Source: Desulfovibrionaceae bacterium (GTDB lineage: Bacteria; Desulfobacterota; Desulfovibrionia; Desulfovibrionales; Desulfovibrionaceae). From it: a DNA stretch of 64,000 nucleotides. Made by a program: the position numbers and the translations under genes. Below the pieces are notes generated by a model. The model searched no databases and was not told the origin of the DNA. It saw only the letters and a list, made by a program, of their open reading frames with translations. The stretch lies in assembly GCA_028689675.1 (NCBI GenBank), contig JAQVCS010000002.1:62001-126000 (forward strand), in the 5' to 3' direction. Of this stretch, positions 10,693 through 18,149 are shown piece by piece (positions within the stretch are counted from its first letter, which is position 1; the number at the start of each line of letters is the position of its first letter).

Positions 10693-12375
10693 TTACTTAA
10701 AGCGGCGCTTGGTTATGGCATCCATCATGCCTGCTTTGGTAGGCAGCCCCTGCTTTTGCGCCAGCGTGCAATGTTCTTTAAACAGGGCAAGGTTGAGGCG
10801 CATATTTTCATTGAAAGGATCATCATGCTTGAATTGCTGCTCTGCCTCGCTAAAGGCTTGAAGCAGCAGGGGGGCGGCTATTTGCCCTGCCTCGGTGGCC
10901 TTGGCACGATAAAAGGCTAAAGATTCGTTCAGGCTGGTATCAAACATGCTTATGCCGCGCTGGGCAGTTTGCAAATTGCTTGCAAGCTGCTTTTTTTCAG
11001 CAGCATTCTTTGTTTTGGCTTTGTCCGCCTTCCAAATATTTATTTGCCCTTGCAGGGCGGTGCGGCGGCTATGATAGTTGCGTATGCTTTCTATCATGTA
11101 CATACCTGTCATTACAAGCGATTGAGCCTCATACTGCTTTTGCCTTTCTTGGGCTACCGTGCTGTCTTTAAGCTGGGCGCGCAATTTTTGTAAGTTCTGT
11201 TTTTGTTCGTCATTGCTGGTGCTGGCAATAAGGCGATCCAGCTCTTCAAGCGGGCTTGCGGCGGCATCCTGCTGTGGGGCTTGTGCCCATTGCCCAGCCT
11301 TTTCCCACGCGGCATGCAATTGCTGCGGGCGTTCACCGCCAGGGGTGTTGATGCCCGCAACCACTATGCGAAAGCCCATATCGCGGCTTTTGAGCACGCC
11401 ATTATTTTGAAAGAAAGGGGCTTCTTCGCGGCGGCCGGGCATAATGGCTGCTTCACCTGAAAAAAATGAGCCGCCTTTTTTTACAAAACCGCCTGCCGAA
11501 CCATGCAGGCGCCCGCCTACAGAAAAGCGGAAGGCGTCCAGTGTCATTTCGGCCACATTGCCAGCCGTGTCATACAAGCCCAAGGGGTTGGGCTTGCGCG
11601 AGCCTATACGCAGCGCTTTATCTTCAATATGCGCTGCCCCTTCAGGGCGGAACACGGCATAATTACTTAGGTTTTCGCCTTCTGGCAGGGCAAAAAAGTC
11701 TTCCTGTAGTATTTGATTGGGCTGGCTGTTTTGCCCGCCACGCGCGGCATATTCCCATTCTGCCTCGGTGGGCAGGCGAATAAAGCCCACATTGAGTTCA
11801 TCGGCATGAAAGTGCGGCAAGGCCTCTGGGTGATTTTCCAGCAGCCATGCCGTGTATTTTTCAGTAAAGCTGACAGCGTCAAACCAGCTTATAGCACTGA
11901 TGGGGCGGGCGCTGTCTTCTGTTAGGGCATCGGGGGCGGGGCATTGCCCTGTCATAATGGCTTCATATTGCAGGGTGCTGATTTCATATTTGCCCGTGGC
12001 ATAAAAATAATATTCCCCAGCGGGTGCTTGCCACGAGTCTGGTAAATCGGCACGGGTGAAAGGGGCAGACAGGGGTGCGTTAAAGCGTTTGTCATAATAG
12101 GCGCGTTCGGGGCTGCTGCCATCGTCGCGCCCCGGGCGGGTATTCATATCCCACAAAAGGCCTCGCGCTGGCACGGCGGTCAGGCGCAGCGCCATGCTCA
12201 AGCCGCAGGGCATGGGCAAAAGAATATCCCCCTCTGCGGGCACGGGGTTGTAGCTTTCTTCCAGCGAGGTGCTGCCCTTGGCCTTGAGTGCTGCATGGGC
12301 TGGCTGGCACAGGCATAGGGCGCAGGCGCACAAAAGCAGTATGCACGGCAGGGCGTGGCAGGGCTTAAATATCAC
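10693..12375 (-). CDS. Exported FGE/SUMF1-like domain protein with helical C-terminal extension
   Basis: The 560-residue product starts with a Cys/Leu-rich signal peptide ending near AHA (about 26-28). An FGE-sulfatase (SUMF1) fold follows at about 122-340, with RLPTEAEWEYAARGG (200-214), GLYDTAGNVAEM (266-277) and MGFRIV (333-338). The last 200 residues are predicted long helices rich in Gln, Lys and Glu. True formylglycine-generating enzymes use a cysteine pair in this C-terminal core, ending GFRC; here it is GFRI with no cysteine nearby, so enzymatic activity is doubtful. Start GTG 12375 follows GGAGG and overlaps the permease gene by 11 bases, implying coupling. Last gene of the Srf cluster. 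Confidence 0.8.
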   Translation of the reverse strand: MIFKPCHALPCILLLCACALCLCQPAHAALKAKGSTSLEESYNPVPAEGDILLPMPCGLSMALRLTAVPARGLLWDMNTRPGRDDGSSPERAYYDKRFNAPLSAPFTRADLPDSWQAPAGEYYFYATGKYEISTLQYEAIMTGQCPAPDALTEDSARPISAISWFDAVSFTEKYTAWLLENHPEALPHFHADELNVGFIRLPTEAEWEYAARGGQNSQPNQILQEDFFALPEGENLSNYAVFRPEGAAHIEDKALRIGSRKPNPLGLYDTAGNVAEMTLDAFRFSVGGRLHGSAGGFVKKGGSFFSGEAAIMPGRREEAPFFQNNGVLKSRDMGFRIVVAGINTPGGERPQQLHAAWEKAGQWAQAPQQDAAASPLEELDRLIASTSNDEQKQNLQKLRAQLKDSTVAQERQKQYEAQSLVMTGMYMIESIRNYHSRRTALQGQINIWKADKAKTKNAAEKKQLASNLQTAQRGISMFDTSLNESLAFYRAKATEAGQIAAPLLLQAFSEAEQQFKHDDPFNENMRLNLALFKEHCTLAQKQGLPTKAGMMDAITKRRFK

Positions 12376-13768
12376 GAATAACCTCCGAAGGTTCAATGCG
12401 GGCAGCGCGCAGGGCTGGCAGCCATGCAGCCCCCAGCGAAAGGGCAAAGACAAAGGCCGCCGCGCAGGCAGCATGCAGGGGGGGCAGCAGGCACACTGCT
12501 TGCCCATGCAGGCTGGCGGCAAAAAGCATATCAATCAGCGTGGCAGCCGCACCATAGAGGGCGAAAGAAAGCGCCATGCCCAAAAAAGCCGTGCAGGCAG
12601 CCTGCGCAAGCGGGAAAAAAAGCAGGGCTTGCGTGCTGAAGCCAGCAAGGCGCAGCAGCCCAAGGTGGCGCTCTTTGCGCCGTACAGAGGCAAAGGCTTG
12701 GCTGGCGGTAGAGGCTGTAAAGCCCGTGGCCGCCGCCCCGACAATAAGGCTGAAAATAAGGCTCAGTGAGCTGTCGAGGCTTTGAATAGCTTCTATTTGC
12801 TCTGCCTGCGTATACACAGCTATGCCTTGTGCAGCAAAAAAACGCCGCAAGGGTTCAACCTCCTGCAATTGGCGGGCATACAGGCGAAAGGAAGCAAAGG
12901 CGCGCGGGCTTGGGGGGCGTTCTTCGCCAGCCCAGCCCAAGACAGGGACAGCATAGCCATCGCGATAGTCTTCTGTTGCCTGCACAAGGGGTAGGGGCAG
13001 AAAGGCCACATCTTTTTGCTGGGCGGCATGGGGCAGCACGGCAAGCACCTGCAAGGTCACGCTGGCTGTCTGCACCTGTCCGCGCACCTTGCGATCTACT
13101 ATACCTTGTACAAAAGCCTGTGCCTGTACCTTTAGTTTGGCCGCGGCTGTGGCAGAAAGCACAACGGGCACAGGCGGCTGCTGGGCAGTGCCTTGTGGCT
13201 TGGGCGCAGGCTGTTGTGCAAGCGTATCTGCTTGGGCTGCTCTTTGTGCCTTTAGGGCTGGTGGGGCGGCTTGCGCCTGTGCTTTGGAAAGAGGTTGAGG
13301 CAGGCCTTGTGCACTGGGGGCTGGCAGGCTTGTGTTTTCTGGCTGGGCTGCTTGCTGCGCAGTGGGGGGAAAGTCAATGCCATAGCGCGTCAGCAAGGGG
13401 TCGTGCTCGGCGCTGGGCTCAAGCGAAACAAGCACGGTGCGCCTTTCCAGCCCTGTGCCCTGCGCCAGCTTCATGGTGGCAGAAATAGAGCGGGTGCGCG
13501 GCAGCAAAAAAAGAATATCGGGGCGGGCTCGCCATTGCTGCAAGGCGTCAAGGCTGTATTCACCGCTGGTGACGGGGGAAATTTCTGTGGTGCGCGGGTC
13601 ATTGGTAAGGCTTTCTGTCATGGCGCTGACAATGCCAAATTTCACGCCATAGACAATAAGCAAAGGCGCCAGCACAGCGGCAAGGCTGAGCACAGCGCAG
13701 GCAGAAAGCAGGCCTTCATAGCGGTAGTCGCGCAGGGCAAGGGCGCACATGCGTATTATTTGTCGCAT
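12365..13768 (-). CDS. ABC transporter permease, FtsX/MacB-like
   Basis: The 467-residue integral membrane protein has one N-terminal membrane segment (about 20-45), a large extracytoplasmic domain with an Ala/Gln/Pro-rich stretch (about 155-205), and three C-terminal segments (about 335-460) in the FtsX pattern. It ends in the cytoplasmic WLPALRAARIEPSEVIRDI tail typical of MacB/LolC permeases. It overlaps the ATPase gene upstream by 13 bases and the FGE-like gene downstream by 11 bases. FtsX-type transporters often move lipoproteins or peptides, or transmit force to periplasmic enzymes; the substrate here is unknown. Confidence 0.85.
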   Translation of the reverse strand: MRQIIRMCALALRDYRYEGLLSACAVLSLAAVLAPLLIVYGVKFGIVSAMTESLTNDPRTTEISPVTSGEYSLDALQQWRARPDILFLLPRTRSISATMKLAQGTGLERRTVLVSLEPSAEHDPLLTRYGIDFPPTAQQAAQPENTSLPAPSAQGLPQPLSKAQAQAAPPALKAQRAAQADTLAQQPAPKPQGTAQQPPVPVVLSATAAAKLKVQAQAFVQGIVDRKVRGQVQTASVTLQVLAVLPHAAQQKDVAFLPLPLVQATEDYRDGYAVPVLGWAGEERPPSPRAFASFRLYARQLQEVEPLRRFFAAQGIAVYTQAEQIEAIQSLDSSLSLIFSLIVGAAATGFTASTASQAFASVRRKERHLGLLRLAGFSTQALLFFPLAQAACTAFLGMALSFALYGAAATLIDMLFAASLHGQAVCLLPPLHAACAAAFVFALSLGAAWLPALRAARIEPSEVIRDI

Positions 13769-14625
13769 AGGGCATTCTCGCTGCGGGCTGCCTGCAATGC
13801 TTGTGCAGCAGGGTTTATTGGAGCGGGGCTATACTGGATGATTGCACTGTCCCCCGCAGGGGTGATGTGCATAGGGGCAGGGCAAAAACCCATTTTGTGC
13901 GCCATGTCGGGGGCATGGGTTACCATAATCACCGTGCAGCCCAAGCTGCGGGCAAGGTCTGTGAAAAGCTGCATAACTGTTTGGGCATTGCGCGGGTCAA
14001 GGGCGGCTGTGGGCTCATCGGCCAGCACAAGCTGGGGGGCAGAGGCCAGCGCCTTGGCTATGGCCACGCGCTGCCGCTCACCCACCGAAAGGCTGGCAGG
14101 GTAGGCAGAAAGCAGGCGCTCAATACCCAAAATATGCGCCAGCTCTTTGGCGCGCTGTACCCCAGCTTCCCCTTGATTGAGTAGGGTGCAGCCCAGCAGA
14201 ATTTGCTCCCCCACGGGCAAAAAAGGCAGCAGCCCGCCTGTTTGCAGCACATAGCCCATGTGCGCCAGCCGCAGGGCGGCAAGGGCATTGCTGTGCCCCT
14301 TGTCCCACAGGGCGGCAAGGTTGTGCACTGTGCTTGCTTGCTGGCTGGGCTTTTTGTGCAGGCTTAGCCTGTGCGGCGAGCTTTCTGGCTGGGGCAGCAG
14401 CCCAGCCCCCTGCGGGCAAAAAAGAAATTCCCCGCAGCGTGTGGGGCGCAGAATGCCCGCAAGAATATCCAGCGTAGTGCTTTTGCCGCAGCCGCTTGCA
14501 CCAATAAGCGCCACGCATTGCCCCCGCGCCACGGCAAATTCCTGTATATGCAGGCTAAAGCCTGCCCCCTGCTGGCGGCTAAAATGCACATCGCGCAGGC
14601 TGAGAATAAGCGGCTTTTGTGTCAT
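13756..14625 (-). CDS. ABC transporter ATP-binding protein (LolD/MacB type)
   Basis: The 289-residue ATPase has Walker A GASGCGKST (42-50), Q-loop QTGGLLPF, signature LSVGERQR and Walker B LVLADEPTAALD. The segment between Walker A and the Q-loop is longer than usual by roughly 45 residues (rich in Ser, His and Gln), which is odd for this family. It partners the overlapping FtsX-like permease. Start ATG 14625 lies 19 bases after the stop of the vWA gene, so the vWA, ATPase, permease and FGE-like genes look like one transcript. Confidence 0.9.
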   Translation of the reverse strand: MTQKPLILSLRDVHFSRQQGAGFSLHIQEFAVARGQCVALIGASGCGKSTTLDILAGILRPTRCGEFLFCPQGAGLLPQPESSPHRLSLHKKPSQQASTVHNLAALWDKGHSNALAALRLAHMGYVLQTGGLLPFLPVGEQILLGCTLLNQGEAGVQRAKELAHILGIERLLSAYPASLSVGERQRVAIAKALASAPQLVLADEPTAALDPRNAQTVMQLFTDLARSLGCTVIMVTHAPDMAHKMGFCPAPMHITPAGDSAIIQYSPAPINPAAQALQAARSENALCDK

Positions 14626-14644
14626 AATGTGCCTTAGGTGCGCC

Positions 14645-16606
14645 TTAGGGGAGCATGCTCAGGGGCACACGGTACACCCAATCCCCTGTATTAGGCGAGC
14701 CAAAGCTTTCCCAATGCGCGCTGTCTTTGTCATATTCTTCATAACGGGCAAGGCGGGATTTCAGGCGGTTTACAAAGGCCGTCTGCTCGCCAATGCTCAT
14801 GCGGTACCAATCTTCTTCGCGCAGTAGCATAATGTCGCTTTTATAGGGCAGGCCGTCCAAAAATTCGCCCAGTACGCCCAGCTCGGCAAGATTTTTGCCT
14901 TGGGTGGGGGCATTGGGGTCACGCGCCATACGCGCTGAAGCAGCTAGAATGCCTTGGAAAAAGTCTTTGGAGTCTGTTTTTTTGGTGCGCTCGGCATTGT
15001 CAATAATCAGCTTGACCTGCTGGCTTAAATCACTGAGCTGGTTTTTGGTAAGCAACACGGCCACCTCCACAGCAGGGGCTGGCTGCCCCTGTGCCAGCAG
15101 GCGCAAATCCATATCGGCAATCCACGCCTTGACTACCTGCGGGGCTGTGTTGGCATGCTGTTTGCCCAGCCATTCCAGCTGCATGGCATAGCCCAGCGAG
15201 GCCGCCATTTGTGCGGCCGCGTCTTCGGGCTTGGCAGGGGCTTGTTTTTCATCCTTGGGGCGGGTCATAATTTTGCCCTCGGCCGTATTTTTTACCATGG
15301 AGACAATGCTGCCCGTAAGCGCCTTGGCCACGTTGCCAAAGTGCTTTGCGCCCTGCTGTGGGTCGGGGGCGGGTATGGCCTGATAATTTGCCTTGCCGCT
15401 GGAAAGGCGCGCCAGCTTTTTGTAGGCTTCGGCAGCTGAGGCGTGGTCTTTTGCGCCTGCGGGGCTTTTAATGTGCATGGCAGTAATCCACACGCCCTTG
15501 CTACGGGCATAGTCATTCATTTCTGCCACGTCCATGCGCACAGAGGCATTTTTGTCTGAAGCAGGCAGGGGGCCAGCATCGGAAATAAGAATAAGCAGGC
15601 GAGAGCTGTAATCGCCCCACGAAAGGTCATCCAGCGCCATTTTTACCCCAGCAAGGGCATCTTCATTAAAGGAAGGGGTAGAAACCTTGGCTTCTTCTAC
15701 CGCGGCAAGGGCGCTTTCAAGCTGTTCCCTGTTTTTCACCGTGGTAAAGTCGCTTATCACCTTGGCAACATAGCCCACTTCTGGCTTTTCGCTTGTGCTG
15801 CTGCGAAAAGCCACCACGGCAAAGCCCACATTATCCGCCATTTTATCTTTGGCTATGCCGTCGTAAATAGAGCGAATAACGGCAAGGCTTTGCTCGATAT
15901 AAGGCTTCATAGAAATGGTGGTATCCAGCACAAAAACAATGCCTGTGCGCGGTGCGCCGCCCTTGGCCTTGGCATCTTGCTTGCCAGCCCCAGGGTCAAT
16001 AGAGGCTACTTCAAGGAATTTTACCCCCTCAAAGGCATCTTTTGTGCTGAGAATGGGCATAAGGTAAAAATGCTCTTGCGCCACTGCGCCCTTGGCATCG
16101 GCTGGCTCGGCAGCAATGACAGGGCTGCTGGCATCGGCCTTTTGTTCTGCTGCCTGCTTGTGCAGGGCGGCAAGGCGCGCTTCCATGGCAGGGTCAGAGC
16201 AGACTTTTTCTAGCTCTTGGCCTGTGTTGAAAAAAAGCACGGGGTCGCGCCCTGTGCGCGGGGTAAACATGAGGGTCAAGGTCTGATTCCATGCTGTTGT
16301 TTGCCCTTCTTGCAGCCAGCCTTGGGGCTGGGTGGTGTTCGTGCCCACCTGTAGCCAGCCTTTTTCACGCGCATAGACATAAAAAACGCTGAAGGTTTTT
16401 ACAGGTGACTGCACAACAGCGGCATTGGCAGCAGGTTGTGCCAGCAATTGGGCATTGGGGTGGGAAATAACACGCTGGAACAGCGTTTTTTTGCCTTCCA
16501 GCAACAGGGGGGCAGCATGGGCAGGGCTATAGGCTGTGCCCACAAAGGCCGCAGCACACAGCAGAGCACAAAGGGGCAGGGTGCGCATCAGAGAGAAGAT
16601 ATGCAT
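14645..16606 (-). CDS. Exported von Willebrand factor A domain protein with SH3-like N-terminus
   Basis: The 653-residue product has a signal peptide ending near AHA (about 29-31), an SH3-like segment (about 45-105) containing a GWLQVG...GWLQEG repeat, and a vWA domain starting at TGIVFVLDTTISMKPY. The metal-site motif is D228-x-T230-x-S232, a Thr variant of the usual DxSxS. A further 200 residues of helical sequence follow. Start ATG 16606 is 7 bases after AAGGA, preferred to the upstream GTG. vWA domains bind protein partners through a divalent metal, so this is a likely periplasmic adhesion or assembly factor of the cluster. Confidence 0.85.
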   Translation of the reverse strand: MHIFSLMRTLPLCALLCAAAFVGTAYSPAHAAPLLLEGKKTLFQRVISHPNAQLLAQPAANAAVVQSPVKTFSVFYVYAREKGWLQVGTNTTQPQGWLQEGQTTAWNQTLTLMFTPRTGRDPVLFFNTGQELEKVCSDPAMEARLAALHKQAAEQKADASSPVIAAEPADAKGAVAQEHFYLMPILSTKDAFEGVKFLEVASIDPGAGKQDAKAKGGAPRTGIVFVLDTTISMKPYIEQSLAVIRSIYDGIAKDKMADNVGFAVVAFRSSTSEKPEVGYVAKVISDFTTVKNREQLESALAAVEEAKVSTPSFNEDALAGVKMALDDLSWGDYSSRLLILISDAGPLPASDKNASVRMDVAEMNDYARSKGVWITAMHIKSPAGAKDHASAAEAYKKLARLSSGKANYQAIPAPDPQQGAKHFGNVAKALTGSIVSMVKNTAEGKIMTRPKDEKQAPAKPEDAAAQMAASLGYAMQLEWLGKQHANTAPQVVKAWIADMDLRLLAQGQPAPAVEVAVLLTKNQLSDLSQQVKLIIDNAERTKKTDSKDFFQGILAASARMARDPNAPTQGKNLAELGVLGEFLDGLPYKSDIMLLREEDWYRMSIGEQTAFVNRLKSRLARYEEYDKDSAHWESFGSPNTGDWVYRVPLSMLP

Positions 16607-16963
16607 AAAAAATTCCTTCACTTAGCCCCCGCACAGGGGGAAAAGGGTGCAATACATGGTCAATGCCGTGCTGAATATGCCTTTGCCCTCGCGCTGGGGG
16701 GCTGGCTTGGGGCTGGGGCAAGCCTCTTAATGAGAGCGGGCTTTACCCTCAGCGAGGAAAGAGCCCCTTTAGCCCTAGGGCAGACACATCTAAATGTATA
16801 GCCACACATAATTATTAACAGTTGTTTATATCGTTTTTTTAGTTATCAATAAAAACAATGTGTTGCATGGTGCGTGCGTCTGCCCTACCTTTACCCCTCT
16901 GGCTGCTTGTGCACTGTGCTCAGCCCCAGTACAGGAGAAAGAGCTTTGCTTGTGCCGCCTGCC
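16607..16963. other. 357-base gap inside the Srf cluster, probable internal promoter region
   Basis: No gene is convincing here. Positions 16790-16860 are markedly AT-rich against GC-rich neighbours. On the minus strand they give weak -35/-10 pairs: TTTATT, 17 bases, TATAAA; and AACTGT, 17 bases, TATACA. I infer a promoter for the vWA-ABC-FGE half of the cluster, which would make the cluster two transcripts. The exact elements are uncertain. Confidence 0.45.
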
Positions 16964-18130
16964 CTATTGCCACTGCTGGAGCAGGCGCTTTGCTTGGGCA
17001 TCGCCTGCCTTGGCTTTTTCTGCCACATAGGCTTTTAGCTTCGCCATATCTTGTGCCGTGCTGGCATCCCCAGCTTTGGCCGCTTTTTCATACCATTCTT
17101 TTGCCTGTGCCATGTCAGGCGCTATGCTGCCGCGCTCTTCTTGTGCGGCGGGGTCATAATAGCGCCCCACAAGGTGCATGGCATCGGCCTTGCCGCGCTG
17201 GGCGGCATCTTCCAGCAATAAAAAGGCTGGGTCGGCATTGGCTTTGCTGTCTGCCTTGCGCATTTCCTGCGCCAATTGCATGCTTTTTTCCACATCGGCG
17301 GCATGGTCGCGCAAATGTATGCGAGCGCTTTCAAGCGGCGCTAAAGCCGTGCCTGTAGTGCCGCCCTGCTGGGCAGTGCCCTCTGCTTTGGGGGCAGTGC
17401 TTTCTGCGCCCTTGCTGTCTTTTGCTTGTTCAGTATCTTTTTTGGCGGCATCGCCTTGCGCTTTTGCCTCTGATGCAGCGTCTGTGCTGGCATCTTTGGC
17501 ACTTTTGTCCCCTTCAGCCTTTGCGGTATTGGGCTTTTCCTGTTCCTGCGCTATGGGCGGCGGGGGCGGGCTTTGCATAAAATGCTGATACAGCCACCAG
17601 CCACCACCAGCCAATGCCGCAAGCACCAGCAGCACCAGCACAATTGTGCCCCAAGGGCTGGGCTTGGGGGCTGAGGCTTGGGGCATTTCCAGCTCAGGCA
17701 TGGGGGCAGGGGCAGGTGTAGGCTCTGGCTGCAGCTCTGGCTTGCTTTCCACCACGGGGGTTGGGGGCACAAAGCCAGCGCTCATGCCCTGCCTGTTGCC
17801 AAGGCTGGAGTGGATGAGTGTATCCATTTTGAGGGCAGCTTTTTGCCCTGTTTCTGGCAGAATAAGGCGATAATTTTCTAAAGAATCAAGGTTGTCAATC
17901 ACCCCAGCCCCAAGGGCAAAGCGCGTTGTGCCGCTGTCGTTATCGCTGGCATCGGGCTGTAGGGTATAGCTGCTTTCTTGCCAGCCCGCAGGGGCAAGAT
18001 AGCGCGCATCGGAAGAGCGCTGTATAATGAACGATTTGACTTGCCCAGTGCAGCCGCTGAGGGCAAGAATGCCATAGCCAGCCCCGCGATGGGCATCATT
18101 GCTTAAATGAGCATGAAGCGATTGCGCCAT
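16964..18130 (-). CDS. Single-pass membrane protein with Sel1-like repeats
   Basis: The 388-residue product has an N-terminal domain of about 110 residues facing the cytoplasm, a Pro/Glu-rich linker (about 120-158), one membrane helix (about 161-183, TIVLVLLVLAALAGGGWWLY), a long Lys/Ala/Glu/Asp-rich low-complexity stalk, and a C-terminal Sel1-like region with DAAQRGKADAMHLVGRYYD and AKEWYEKAAKAGDASTA. Sel1 repeats mediate protein-protein contacts. Start ATG 18130 follows AGGAA and lies 19 bases after the srfC stop. The architecture parallels the SrfA-like and protease proteins of this cluster. Confidence 0.75.
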   Translation of the reverse strand: MAQSLHAHLSNDAHRGAGYGILALSGCTGQVKSFIIQRSSDARYLAPAGWQESSYTLQPDASDNDSGTTRFALGAGVIDNLDSLENYRLILPETGQKAALKMDTLIHSSLGNRQGMSAGFVPPTPVVESKPELQPEPTPAPAPMPELEMPQASAPKPSPWGTIVLVLLVLAALAGGGWWLYQHFMQSPPPPPIAQEQEKPNTAKAEGDKSAKDASTDAASEAKAQGDAAKKDTEQAKDSKGAESTAPKAEGTAQQGGTTGTALAPLESARIHLRDHAADVEKSMQLAQEMRKADSKANADPAFLLLEDAAQRGKADAMHLVGRYYDPAAQEERGSIAPDMAQAKEWYEKAAKAGDASTAQDMAKLKAYVAEKAKAGDAQAKRLLQQWQ

Positions 18131-18149
18131 AATAAATTCCTGCACAAGG

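Noticed and set aside
13271..14104. A 277-codon plus-strand frame over the ABC genes
   Set aside because: It is opposite to two clear ABC transporter genes with intact motifs and has no domain likeness.
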